Part shown: piece after piece, positions 53,549-62,480 of the stretch
How the letters are laid out: every line of letters begins with the position of its first letter
Numbering within the stretch: the stretch's first letter is position 1
NCBI RefSeq assembly: GCF_014698835.1
Contig: NZ_JACJTU010000001.1
Span: 1-64,000 of the forward strand
Source: Nostoc paludosum FACHB-159
GTDB lineage: Bacteria > Cyanobacteriota > Cyanobacteriia > Cyanobacteriales > Nostocaceae
DNA: 64,000 bases
Direction of reading: 5' to 3'
Program-made: the position numbers and the translations under genes
The notes under the pieces: generated by a model
What the model was told of the DNA's origin: nothing
Databases searched by the model: none
What the model saw: only the letters and a program-made list of their open reading frames with translations

Positions 53549-54260
53549 AATCTGACCGTTTACAAATATATTGCCTTTTTCTAGGTTAATTCGGATTTAA
53601 CGTCAGACAAAAATAAACCACAGTTTTTGTCAACTAACTGTCTCTCCAATGAGTGGAGAGTCAAAAATCAAGCTCACTAATACGTCAACGCAAAAATAAA
53701 TTGACCATTTCCAAGGCGTTAAAAGCTTGTAGTATTCAGGATTTCTTCATTTTACTTTTGACTTTTGCCTTGTTCTAGTAGATCTCTTTATTTATCTAAG
53801 GAAATTCAACTCATGAATAAAAAATAAACTTTCCCAACCCTAATTTCCGGAAGATATCTTTAATTCTTAACATTTATTTATGCCTGTAGGAATACTGCCA
53901 AAGCAAGATTTTATAACAGTTGAAGCATAGTTGAGGACATAAACCGCTCTTAAAACTCCAACACCAACAGAGTTTCAAGCCTATTGCCTGTTCCCTACTA
54001 TACCTTGTGGCTGATGGCGATCGCATTCCTTAACGGAAAAATGTACTGATAAATGAAAATTTTTAGCAAACAAATATCACAATACAAAATTATTACTTCG
54101 GGGATCTACTAGGCAGGATAACCCATTAAAGTCTTAACCGATGTATCTCCCAAAACGCAGTTAAAAAAGCATCATTAAATATTCGCAATCTTGCTTACAA
54201 TAAACTAAGAGATGCATGTTAATGTTTTAATCTCATCGTCTTGCCTTAGCGCCTTTTGAT
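53549..54260. other. Long spacer between divergent genes, with dispersed repeat
   Basis: No gene is seen in 712 bases. It contains the third copy of the ~75-bp dispersed repeat (53925-53993) and otherwise AT-rich sequence that should carry the promoters of the TPR gene (minus) and of the CyRepA1-like gene (plus). Confidence 0.5.
53925..53993 (+). repeat. Dispersed ~75-bp repeat, copy 3
   Basis: Contains GTTGAGGACATAAACC, a variable AT-rich middle and GAGTTTCAAGCCTATTGCCT. It aligns with copies at 11828-11903 and 33867-33939. The first ten bases are less well conserved than in the other two. Confidence 0.5.
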
Positions 54261-57200
54261 ATGCATCTGCACTATTTAGACCCCCAACACCTTGAAGAAT
54301 TAGTCAAGAGTAGTGGTATAGACTTACACTTAGTGCAACTTAATTTTCAGTCGCTCCAAGATGTAGCTGCTTATGAGTATTTGTTGATTTCTGAGTTACT
54401 TCCGCGCACCAATACTGGAATGGTAAAAAGTAGTTGGTTGCAACGTTATGCTCATATCACTGAAGGTGGTTGGTGGTGTTCTGGACTAGACCCCTTGAAT
54501 AATTGGCAAATGATGGAATGGGGGTGCTTTAAGCCAAACCAACCGCGACAAAATAACAAAGGCAAATCCATCAAATACGAACATCCCCCCAGCACGCCAA
54601 CGCGGGTGTTTTGTTTGCGGGTAACATTGCAAATCTGGCAGCAAGTTGCAGAGCGTTACAATTTAGCCATGCCTGATGATATCACCATTAACCCTGATGG
54701 CGAAGCTAGGGGTTTTTGGCAATGGGTGATGGAAAAGAATATTTCCGTCATTATCTGCGAGGGTGTGAAGAAAGCAGCAACGCTGTTGACACAAGGATAT
54801 GTAGCTATTGGCGTTCCTGGAATTACCAGTGGTTATCGCGTCGTCAAAGATGAGTTTGGTAAAGTTACCCGTCGTCAATTGATACCCGACTTAGCGATGT
54901 TTGCAACGACAAAGCGTCGGTTTTATATTTGCTTTGATTTTGAAACTCAACCTAAGAAAATTGCTGCTATTAATAATGCCATTTCCCAACTTGGTTGTTT
55001 ATTCCAGCAAAAAAATTGTCCTGTTAAAGTCATCGAACTTCCGGGAAGGGAAAAAGGTGTTGATGATTTTATTGTTGCCAAAGGTGCAACTAACTTCGAT
55101 AAACTTTATCGCCAAAGTCTTGATTTAGAAATTTATCTTGCCCAAACCAAACCCCACACCGAATTAAACATTCCTGCTGCGCTAACTTTTAACCGTCCTT
55201 ATATAGGTGAAATACCTTTTCCTACATCTGGATTAGTAGGAGTTAAATCAGCAAAAGGAACAGGTAAAACTACAGCACTGCAAAGCGTTGTTCGGCAAGC
55301 TAAAAAGATCGATCGACCTGTTTTATTAATTACTCATAGAATCTTATTAGGACGATTTTTGTGTGAAAAAATTGGGATTCAATGGGGAGTGGGGAATGGA
55401 GAGATGGGGAGAGAATTTCATCTTACCCATGCCCCATGCCCAATGCCCAATGCCCCATACCCCATACCCAAATCTTTTGGTTTATGCATTGATTCGATTT
55501 GGAAATTGAACCCTGAAGATTGGCATGGGGCGATAGTAATTTTGGATGAAGTCGAACAATCTTTGTGGCATTTACTAAACAGTAATACTTGTAAGCATAA
55601 ACGTGTAAAAATATTAAAAATCTTCCAAGAGCTAATTGCTACAGTTCTAACAACTGGGGGGTTAATAATTGCCCAAGATGCCGATTTGTCAGACGTTTCG
55701 CTTGAATACTTACAGGGATTATCAGGAATTAAATTAACACCTTGGGTAGTTATTAACGAATGGAAACCTCAACAAGGTTGGGATGTGACGTTTTATGATT
55801 CACCAAATCCAACGCCGTTAATTCATCAATTAGAATTAGACTTACTTGCCGGACGAAAATGCTATGTTACTACCGATAGTCGTGCTGGGCGTTATAGTTG
55901 TGAAACCATTGAACGTTATTTGAAAGAGCGATTACAAAAATTAAGACGACAGTTTCCCCAAACTTTAGTAGTTAGTAGTCACACTACAAATACACCTGGC
56001 CACGCAGCAGTTGATTTTATTGCAGCTATTAATCAAAAAATATCTGAATATGACGGCGTTTTTGTTACCCCTAGTCTTGGTACGGGAATTAGTATTGATG
56101 TTCAACATTTCGACCGAGTTTATGGCATTTTTCAAGGGGTAATTCCTGACTCAGAAGCGCGACAAGCATTAGCAAGGGTGCGGGATGATGTGCCGCGTGT
56201 TGTCTGGTGCGCTAAGCGAGGTATTGGTTTAATTGGTAGTGGTAGTACAAATTATCGGTTGCTATCTGATTGGTATCAGGAAAATCAAAAAGAAAATTTA
56301 GCTTTGCTCAGTCCTTTACATAAAATAGACGTGGATTTACCTTTAGTTCATGACCCGATTCATCTACGAACTTGGGCAAAATTATCGGCAAGGGTAAATG
56401 CATCAATTCGCCTATATCGTCAATCCATGCAAGATGGTTTAATTGCTGATGGGCATATGATTCAACTGCGGAGTAATGCTGTTCACAATAATATTATTCG
56501 AGATTTACGCCTTGCTTTTTTGGCGAGCGATCGCAATGATTTAGAAACACGCAAAAGGTTAATTTTAGAAATCGTCAAAGTCCAAAAAGATTGGGCACAA
56601 AGTCGTCAAAAAGCTAAAGACATTAAACGCAAAATCAAAGAAATTAAACAACAAAATCAATTAGCAGTGGCAATAGCTGTAGCTAATGCAAAAAATATTG
56701 ATTATGTAGAATACGAACAACTATTAGTTAAACATTCTTTGACTGATGAAGAACGCAATAAACTTAACAAATATCTTCTCAGGCAAAAATATGGAATAGA
56801 AGTTACTCCTAGTCTAAAATTGCAGGACGATCGCGGATATTATGGTCAATTATTAATCCACTATTATCTGACTCATGAAAGCGAATATTTTCACATTAGA
56901 GATCAGCAAGAATGGCATCAGCAATTATCTTGGGGTGAAGGGAAAGTTTTTCTCCCAGATTTAAAGACTTACACTCTCAAAGTGGAGGCCATGAGAGCGT
57001 TAGGAATGCTGCAATTCTTGGAAGAAGGGAGAGAATTTACAGAAAATAATGATGATTTAATATTGCTGAAAAATGTTGCTTTTCAGCATAGCAAGCACAT
57101 TAAAAGAGTGCTGGGTATTAGTTTACTTGGAGAGAAAGAACAACTTCGGGGAATTAAAATACTCAGCCGATTGTTAAATTTGTTAGGTTTGAAGCTGAAG

Positions 57201-57407
57201 CAAGTAAATGAAGTTTATCAAATCGATCCAGCAACCCTAAATGATGGTAGGCAAAAAATATTTGCAGTTTGGCATCAACGAGATGAATTGATGTTGACTC
57301 ATATTAAGAGTGGTGGCTATAGGGTGGCTAATTATTCATCAGCATGGAAGGTTGAAATTATCGAAACCAAGCTTGAAAAGTTAGACCAGAGATTGTCAAA
57401 GATATGA
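54261..57407 (+). CDS. CyRepA1-like plasmid replication protein (toprim-like DUF3854 plus helicase)
   Basis: A 1048-residue protein. Residues 130-300 look like a DUF3854 toprim-type domain (IICEGVKKAATLLTQGYVAI, then YICFDFETQ). A helicase-like core follows: Walker A SAKGTGKTT (about 331-339), Walker B VILDEVEQS (about 427-435) and a motif VI-like QALARVRDD (about 633-641). This matches the cyanobacterial CyRepA1 plasmid-initiator family as I know it. Its presence next to housekeeping genes suggests an integrated plasmid or element. Residues 375-404 (VGNGEMGREF...APCPMPNAPYPIP) are coded by an in-frame dispersed repeat inside the helicase. The ATG at 54261 is the best start. Confidence 0.75.
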   Translation: MHLHYLDPQHLEELVKSSGIDLHLVQLNFQSLQDVAAYEYLLISELLPRTNTGMVKSSWLQRYAHITEGGWWCSGLDPLNNWQMMEWGCFKPNQPRQNNKGKSIKYEHPPSTPTRVFCLRVTLQIWQQVAERYNLAMPDDITINPDGEARGFWQWVMEKNISVIICEGVKKAATLLTQGYVAIGVPGITSGYRVVKDEFGKVTRRQLIPDLAMFATTKRRFYICFDFETQPKKIAAINNAISQLGCLFQQKNCPVKVIELPGREKGVDDFIVAKGATNFDKLYRQSLDLEIYLAQTKPHTELNIPAALTFNRPYIGEIPFPTSGLVGVKSAKGTGKTTALQSVVRQAKKIDRPVLLITHRILLGRFLCEKIGIQWGVGNGEMGREFHLTHAPCPMPNAPYPIPKSFGLCIDSIWKLNPEDWHGAIVILDEVEQSLWHLLNSNTCKHKRVKILKIFQELIATVLTTGGLIIAQDADLSDVSLEYLQGLSGIKLTPWVVINEWKPQQGWDVTFYDSPNPTPLIHQLELDLLAGRKCYVTTDSRAGRYSCETIERYLKERLQKLRRQFPQTLVVSSHTTNTPGHAAVDFIAAINQKISEYDGVFVTPSLGTGISIDVQHFDRVYGIFQGVIPDSEARQALARVRDDVPRVVWCAKRGIGLIGSGSTNYRLLSDWYQENQKENLALLSPLHKIDVDLPLVHDPIHLRTWAKLSARVNASIRLYRQSMQDGLIADGHMIQLRSNAVHNNIIRDLRLAFLASDRNDLETRKRLILEIVKVQKDWAQSRQKAKDIKRKIKEIKQQNQLAVAIAVANAKNIDYVEYEQLLVKHSLTDEERNKLNKYLLRQKYGIEVTPSLKLQDDRGYYGQLLIHYYLTHESEYFHIRDQQEWHQQLSWGEGKVFLPDLKTYTLKVEAMRALGMLQFLEEGREFTENNDDLILLKNVAFQHSKHIKRVLGISLLGEKEQLRGIKILSRLLNLLGLKLKQVNEVYQIDPATLNDGRQKIFAVWHQRDELMLTHIKSGGYRVANYSSAWKVEIIETKLEKLDQRLSKI
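55384..55473. repeat. Dispersed repeat inserted in frame in the CyRepA1-like gene
   Basis: The stretch reads 'ggggagtggggaatggag...gatgggg' and then 'catgccccatgcccaatgcccaatgccccat', the same composition as the intergenic blocks at 14490-14520, 29606-29640 and 57601-57665. Its two halves are complementary. It lies between the Walker A and Walker B motifs and does not break the frame. Confidence 0.75.
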
Positions 57408-57477
57408 AAAGGGACTGGGGACTGGGGACTGAGGAGATGGGAAGATGGCGAGATGGGGAGTGAGGGATAAGAATTAA
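57408..57477. repeat. Short tandem repeats behind the CyRepA1-like gene
   Basis: A 'ggggactggggactgagg' run leads into GTGAGGGATAAGAATTAA, the same leader as at 14466-14483. The MITE-like element begins directly after it. Confidence 0.6.
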
Positions 57478-57588
57478 GGCGTTGCTGATTGAAAATATGA
57501 ATTTGTCTCACGCAAAGTCGCAAAGGCGCAAAGGTACAAAGAAAAGGAAAGGTAATTTTGGCATTTCATATTCTGATTCAGCAACGCC
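57478..57588. mobile_element. 111-bp MITE-like element with 8-bp target duplication
   Basis: Terminal inverted repeats of about 24 bp: GGCGTTGCTGATTGAAAATA (57478-57497, continuing TGAA) and its near-complement ending TTCAGCAACGCC (57577-57588). The interior contains the common 'cacgcaaagtcgcaaaggcg' sequence and has no coding capacity. Exact 8-bp direct repeats AGAATTAA flank it (57470-57477 and 57589-57596). The same site without the element, with one AGAATTAA, is seen at 14476-14483 in another copy of the host repeat. It would be moved by a transposase coded elsewhere. Confidence 0.85.
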
Positions 57589-57596
57589 AGAATTAA

Positions 57597-57666
57597 TAAC
57601 CCATACCCAATGCCCAATGCCCAATGCCCAATGCCCCATGCCCCATGCCCAATGCCCCATGCCCCT
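57597..57666. repeat. 'cccaatgccc' short tandem repeats
   Basis: About seven units of 'cccaatg' and 'ccccatg' in tandem, the right-hand part of the dispersed repeat split by the MITE-like element. It lies just 3' of the GGDEF gene on the opposite strand. Confidence 0.6.
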
Positions 57667-58884
57667 TTACAAAACAGACTGCCGCTTGAGACGTTTGTGA
57701 GCATACATTAACTCGTCAGATTTGGCGATGAGTTGTTCTAGTGACATATTGGTTTCTGGTGAGTAACGCTGTATTCCCATACTCATGGAAATTTCATAGC
57801 TACGGTTTTGCTGTTGATTGAAATTGGCAATGTTTGTTTGCAAATGTGTTTGGATGTTTTCTGCATCTTTGAAATAGCTGGAAATGAAAACAATGAACTC
57901 ATCTCCACCTAAACGAGCAACAATATCGGACTTGCGAAAACTTTGCTTAAGTAATCGGCCAGCATCAATAATCAACGCATCTCCGACATCGTGGCCAAGG
58001 GTGTCGTTAATCTGTTTTAGTCCGTCTAAATCAATGAAGATTACCCAGCATAGAAGTTTCATCCGGTGAGCGATTTTCAGTTGTTGTTCAGCTAGTAGGA
58101 AGAAGCCACGCCGATTATGCAATCCTGTTAGTTCATCGGTTAGCGATAGCTGTCTTCCTTCGATCTCTGCTTGTTTGCGGTTGTGAATTTCCTGGATGAG
58201 TTCCATCTGGGCGATCGCTTGACGGCTGAGGCGGTGCAGCGCGTCTAATTGTCGGTCATTTAATTGACGCGGAATCATATCGATGACACACAATGTCCCG
58301 ATGGCAAATCCATTGGATGTAACTAGCGGTATACCAGCATAAAAACGAATTTTGGGATTATTTTTAACTAAGGGATTGTTTGCAAAGCGATCGTCTTTGA
58401 TGGTGTTGCTAACTACTAATATCTTCTGTGGTTGCAGAATCGTATGGGAGCAAAAAGCCCAGTCTCTGGGTATTTCCCTCACTTTTAGCCCCACTTTAGA
58501 TTTAATCCATTGGCGATCGCTATCAATTAAGCTAATTAAAGCAATTGGAGTCTTACAAATATAGGCAGCAAGAGCAGTCAGGTCATCAAATCCTTGTTCC
58601 GGCAGGGTATCGAGAATATTGTAATCCTCTAATGCTTTGAGCCTTTCTGCTTCATTTTCAGGTAAAAGAGCAGGTCGGGTTTTCACAGATGAGCGTCTCA
58701 ACTTTAGGCAACAAAGTCCGCTAGGCTGGAAGTTTTGCAATAATGGCAGGATTGTCTCTCGAAGGTCAAACCTGCACGATAAAAACATCTCTGCAACGGA
58801 AATTAAAATTCGGTTGAATCTTGTACAGAGATATTCTATTGCATTATTATGTTCTTCATGCCTTCGGTCTGCTGTGTTGTTCAT
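57667..58884 (-). CDS. GAF-GGDEF diguanylate cyclase
   Basis: A 405-residue soluble c-di-GMP synthase. After a poorly conserved start (1-70) there is a GAF domain (about 85-240) with the block ALISLIDSDRQWIKSKVGL, the DWAFCSHTIL motif and FYAGIPLVTSNGFAIGTLCV. The GGDEF domain (about 250-400) has LTDELTGLHNRRGF, FIDLDGLKQIND and the intact active site GGDEF (about 324-328). The inhibitory RxxD (RKSD) lies five residues before it. The GAF has a cysteine in the DWAFCSH motif, which does not prove a bilin. Signal unknown. The ATG at 58882-58884 is not certain, since the first 70 residues may be extra. Confidence 0.9.
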   Translation of the reverse strand: MNNTADRRHEEHNNAIEYLCTRFNRILISVAEMFLSCRFDLRETILPLLQNFQPSGLCCLKLRRSSVKTRPALLPENEAERLKALEDYNILDTLPEQGFDDLTALAAYICKTPIALISLIDSDRQWIKSKVGLKVREIPRDWAFCSHTILQPQKILVVSNTIKDDRFANNPLVKNNPKIRFYAGIPLVTSNGFAIGTLCVIDMIPRQLNDRQLDALHRLSRQAIAQMELIQEIHNRKQAEIEGRQLSLTDELTGLHNRRGFFLLAEQQLKIAHRMKLLCWVIFIDLDGLKQINDTLGHDVGDALIIDAGRLLKQSFRKSDIVARLGGDEFIVFISSYFKDAENIQTHLQTNIANFNQQQNRSYEISMSMGIQRYSPETNMSLEQLIAKSDELMYAHKRLKRQSVL

Positions 58885-59193
58885 TTCACTCTAGCTTTGA
58901 GCTGCAAATTCCCTGGGTATGTAAATGCTTACAAAGTCTTGTGCCCAAAGCCAGGTTGAAAACGATCAATATTGGCTAAAAATTATCAAAACTTATGAAA
59001 TTGTAAAATTTCTTCGTCAAAGCTTGATATTTTTAATACTATAAACTCGCCTAGACCCTGATAAAAGTTCGGGGAAATTATTGTAGTGGCGTGGTAAGAC
59101 TAAAATGCTCCAAAAAAATTTTTAGGGTGCGTTAGGATAAAGCCTAACGCACCAAAACCTTCAAGTGGCACGCTACTACATGTATTTCAAAAA
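58885..59193. other. Spacer with hairpin repeat
   Basis: No gene is seen. It holds the perfect hairpin at 59126-59153 and the promoter of the GAF-GGDEF gene on the minus strand. Confidence 0.5.
59126..59153. repeat. Perfect 11-bp stem hairpin repeat
   Basis: GGTGCGTTAGG and CCTAACGCACC around ATAAAG, of the same family as 45722-45750. It lies 41 bp beyond the 3' end of the DUF6737-like gene on the minus strand and might end that transcript. Confidence 0.7.
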
Positions 59194-59430
59194 TCAAATA
59201 TCAGTCTTATAGGACTCTAAAATTCCACTGCGAATAATTAGTTGCGGCCAAATTAATATAAAAAATCCCATCCAAGCTCCTACAGGGATAGAAACAAGAA
59301 CTGTTAGCCAGATAGTTTTAAATAATAACCAGCTACCAACAATCAGTGTCACACCTGTAAGGAGTATAGACCAGGGTTGACACCACCAAGGTTTGTAGTT
59401 CCAGGGATTGAGGGATTTTTGCTCAGACAT
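59194..59430 (-). CDS. Small membrane protein (DUF6737-like)
   Basis: A 78-residue protein with a W-rich start (LNPWNYKPWWCQPWSILLTG) and two hydrophobic helices (about 16-36 and 41-61). This matches the small cyanobacterial membrane family DUF6737 as I recall it; function unknown. I took ATG at 59428-59430 (MSEQKSLNPW); the frame extends 13 codons upstream to another start, but the W-rich block is normally close to the N-terminus. It is 168 bp downstream of a methyltransferase on the same strand. Confidence 0.7.
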   Translation of the reverse strand: MSEQKSLNPWNYKPWWCQPWSILLTGVTLIVGSWLLFKTIWLTVLVSIPVGAWMGFFILIWPQLIIRSGILESYKTDI

Positions 59431-59598
59431 TAATTTTATTTGGCAAATGTGCAAATGTTCCTTGAACAAGTTTAAACGTTATATAGCATTCCTAAATTAG
59501 TTGTGAAATTAGTTGTGGAGGCAGGGAATGGGCAATGGGCAATAGATTTTTTCACGAATGATTTAGGATTGCTATAGTGCTTTTTTTTGTTCCGTAGC

Positions 59599-60333
59599 TT
59601 ACGTACTGGGGCAGGCAATAAATGTCCAAGTTGCCATATATGTTCCATCAAATGCGCTGGAATAATCAGCATTACTGTCAGAAATAAACCAATCAGGAAT
59701 TACCTTCTGCTGGCGAACTCTTTCATCTAAGCCTATTTGTAAGGATATATTTTCGTGAACAATTTTTGCTTTGCTAATTTCTAGCATTTTTTCTACTGAA
59801 TTTTGCAGCCATTTTGCTCGAACAAATAGGTTGTGAGATGGATGATTTCCATAAGCAAAAGGTACAACGATCGCTAAATATCCTTTGTCGTTTAGTATTT
59901 TATCCAAGCAAAATTGAATAATTTCTACATCGTCTTTTTTTTCTTCGGTTTCCTTGTCAACGCTATGAAATAGCAAACCTGCTAATACGACGGCATCAAA
60001 TTTTTGTTTTTTTTCAACTAATTGAGATAAGAAAAGTGATAAATCTTTGGCGACAAAGTTTCTATTGGGGTAAAGCTTTAAACATTCTTCAATAGCTAAT
60101 TCACTGTGATCTACTCCCAAATAGTCGCATCGGACAGGTAAATATTTGCATAAAGCGCCATTACCGCAACCTAAATCCAATAAAGAGAAGGGCTTTTCTT
60201 CAAAAATTTTATCTAGAAAACTAGATGTAGGTGTATAACGTGTAAAATTTTCTGGTGCTTGGAAGTAAGAATAGTAGTCATCTTCAAAACGTTCTTCTTC
60301 AGATGTTTTGCGTTCAGGAATCAAATTAGTCAT
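59599..60333 (-). CDS. Class I SAM-dependent methyltransferase
   Basis: A 244-residue Rossmann methyltransferase. LLDLGCGNGALCKYLPVR is SAM motif I, GVDHSELAIEECLKLYP is motif II, and FDAVVLAGLLFHSVD is motif IV. It then carries IVVPFAYGNHPSHNL, an uncommon loop in place of the usual SxP post motif. The substrate is not determined; it may methylate a small peptide or natural product, given the SyrD-like exporter next to it. I chose ATG at 60331-60333 over a TTG two codons upstream. It is 272 bp downstream of the exporter on the same strand. Confidence 0.85.
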   Translation of the reverse strand: MTNLIPERKTSEEERFEDDYYSYFQAPENFTRYTPTSSFLDKIFEEKPFSLLDLGCGNGALCKYLPVRCDYLGVDHSELAIEECLKLYPNRNFVAKDLSLFLSQLVEKKQKFDAVVLAGLLFHSVDKETEEKKDDVEIIQFCLDKILNDKGYLAIVVPFAYGNHPSHNLFVRAKWLQNSVEKMLEISKAKIVHENISLQIGLDERVRQQKVIPDWFISDSNADYSSAFDGTYMATWTFIACPST

Positions 60334-60605
60334 TATCAAAACCTTTGATTACAAGGTTACTTTGATTTTCCTAAGCTATCAAAACCCTTAATTAAACAAG
60401 TATTTAGTTTGATAGGTTTATTGGGAAAAGCAACGAGTAACTAGTTTTCCATTACCAGAATATTTGCTGTTGTTAATTTTAAAAATCTGTTGGAAGTTAG
60501 ATTATAAATTCATCCTTATACAGGTTGCCAAAGGTACTTTAAGAGTGCTGTTTTACATGATGCTAACACTATTTTTAGCTACCAATTCCCTAAAGCAGTA
60601 GGGTG
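60334..60605. other. Spacer between exporter and methyltransferase genes
   Basis: No gene is seen. It is AT-rich and probably holds the methyltransferase promoter. A clear terminator is not visible for the exporter gene. Confidence 0.4.
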
Positions 60606-62225
60606 TCAAGTTTTGTCATACTCTATTTGTCCATAATCAAGTTTGATAATTCTGTCTGCTAAATGAAAATAGCGATCATCATGGCTAATTACCAAGACTG
60701 TTTTACCACGCGATCGCAGTTCTGGTAATAGTTGAGTATAAAATATTTCTTTGAATATTGGATCTTGATCCGCTGCCCATTCATCGAATAGATAAATTGA
60801 TCTATCTTCCAAGTATGCTGTGAGTAAAGCTAGGCGTTTGCGTTGTCCTTGGGAAAGAGCAGTGGTAGAAAGTTGTCCATTTTCAACTTTTACTTTATGG
60901 TCTAATTGCAGTTGTTTGATATATTTTGTAGCTTGATTATCTAAATTGGAATTTTTTAATCCTAAAAGTTCATCGAATAAATAAAAATCGGAAAACACCA
61001 CAGAAAAATGCTGCCGATACCATTCGCGATTTTCTTGATTAATTAACTCGTTATCAAACCAAATCTCGCCGCTAGCTGGAATATAAAGTCCAGTAATTAG
61101 TTTCGCTAAAGTAGATTTACCGCTACCATTACCGCCGACAATGAAGACTAATTCCTGACGATGTAATGTTAGGTCAATCGGGCCGAAGATAAAGCTATTG
61201 TCTTCTTGATTTGTGTAATAAGTGTGTGTAATATTTTGGAATTTTAAACTCTGCCACGAAGTTTTAATAGCAGGTGGAATAGTTGATACTTCAGAACGAG
61301 TAGCTAAAGACAAGCCCAATGAATCTATCTTTTGTAAAGCAATACCGGCTTTACTTAATAAAGGAAGTTTGCTGATGATGTTATCCATTGGTAACACCAA
61401 GTAAGTGAAAGTCAAAATGTACCCAGAGAGAGTTGTGGCATCAAGAGCCAGTAAATTAGGCAGCACAAACAAGACAAAACCGATGGCAAAAAAGAAAACA
61501 AGTTGACCCCAGCTAGAAGTTGTAGCAAAAAGAGTTAAACCCTTAACATTATGATGGCGAAATTCATTAGCAGTTGCTTGTAGCTTTTCTTCTAAAAAAA
61601 CTTGACGCCGCTGATAATTAAGCTTGAGTTCTTTGACTCCTTCGGTAATGGTGCGAAAATGCTTAAACAGTCGGTCTTCATCATCACGAGCCAGGGCTAG
61701 AAATTTTCTACCCTCAGTTAATAGCCACTGGCAACTAGCGATCGCTACTATGGAAATAGCACAAACCATCACCAGTACTAACCAAGAAAGCCAGGTGATA
61801 TATGCAATGCAACCCACAACAATCGCTAAATTAATAAACAAAAAAGGCATCTGATAAACAGCATTAGCAACTGCTTGAATATCCTCAGTTAAAGTTGCTA
61901 ATAATCGCGGGTTACCCAAATCTTCTAAATGGCTCAACTCAGAACCAAGAATTCGCCGACTCAAATGCATTCGCAACTTTAAAACTGCATTCTGAGAAAG
62001 GCGAATCAGCATCACTTGGGAAATAATACTGGTAATCAATGCAACTATGGCCAGCCCCGCAAAACCCCAAGCTATAGATGTAATCCGGGAAGCACTACCG
62101 CTACTAGCAGCACGGCTAATCAAAGCAATCAAGCCAGCACTACTACCGCCACTTAAGAATCCAGTAACGATCGCGATCGCTACCATACCCCAAGCAGAAC
62201 GTAAAAGAAAGTAAATCAAATTCAC
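60606..62225 (-). CDS. Cyclic-peptide-type ABC exporter (SyrD/PvdE-like)
   Basis: A 539-residue half-transporter. Six membrane helices fill residues 1-290, then the ATPase domain: Walker A GGNGSGKST (about 363-371), a signature of LSQGQRKR (about 450-457) in place of LSGGQ, Walker B IYLFDEWAAD and the switch histidine in VISHDDRY. The LSQGQRKRLALL and DEWAADQDP motifs are typical of SyrD/PvdE exporters for lipopeptides, siderophores and microviridins. No peptide synthetase is nearby, so the cargo is unknown. The start is GTG at 62223-62225 (MNLIYFLLRSAW). Confidence 0.88.
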   Translation of the reverse strand: MNLIYFLLRSAWGMVAIAIVTGFLSGGSSAGLIALISRAASSGSASRITSIAWGFAGLAIVALITSIISQVMLIRLSQNAVLKLRMHLSRRILGSELSHLEDLGNPRLLATLTEDIQAVANAVYQMPFLFINLAIVVGCIAYITWLSWLVLVMVCAISIVAIASCQWLLTEGRKFLALARDDEDRLFKHFRTITEGVKELKLNYQRRQVFLEEKLQATANEFRHHNVKGLTLFATTSSWGQLVFFFAIGFVLFVLPNLLALDATTLSGYILTFTYLVLPMDNIISKLPLLSKAGIALQKIDSLGLSLATRSEVSTIPPAIKTSWQSLKFQNITHTYYTNQEDNSFIFGPIDLTLHRQELVFIVGGNGSGKSTLAKLITGLYIPASGEIWFDNELINQENREWYRQHFSVVFSDFYLFDELLGLKNSNLDNQATKYIKQLQLDHKVKVENGQLSTTALSQGQRKRLALLTAYLEDRSIYLFDEWAADQDPIFKEIFYTQLLPELRSRGKTVLVISHDDRYFHLADRIIKLDYGQIEYDKT

Positions 62226-62248
62226 TCTAGTAACCTGTGGAACATTTT

Positions 62249-62275
62249 AAAACCCCCACTATAGTTTAGTGGGGG
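62249..62275 (-). terminator. Terminator of the cupin gene on the minus strand
   Basis: CCCCCACTA (62253-62261) and TAGTGGGGG (62267-62275) form a perfect 9-bp stem. Read on the minus strand it is followed by TTTTAAAA, as a rho-independent terminator should be. It lies 23 bp upstream of the exporter start, so it also separates the two genes. Confidence 0.75.
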
Positions 62276-62421
62276 AAATGAACTCAGAATACCTTTCGTC
62301 TCTCTGAGTTGGATCTGCTAAATTTGCCAGTTTAACTTCTTAACTTCTAGCTCATAACCACAGTTGGGCATTTTATTTTAGCTTTTTGTGCCTATACTTT
62401 CTCACTCTTTTAAAGGTTGGT

Positions 62422-62465
62422 TGCCTCCTGCCTTCTGCCTCCTGCCTTCTGCCTTCTGCCTTCTG
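62422..62465. repeat. 'cctgccttctg' tandem repeats
   Basis: Five or so units of 'ccttctg/cctcctg' in tandem, 15 bp beyond the cupin stop codon. It is another of the genome's short tandem repeat families, without coding sense. Confidence 0.6.
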
Positions 62466-62480
62466 AAAAAATTAATGATT

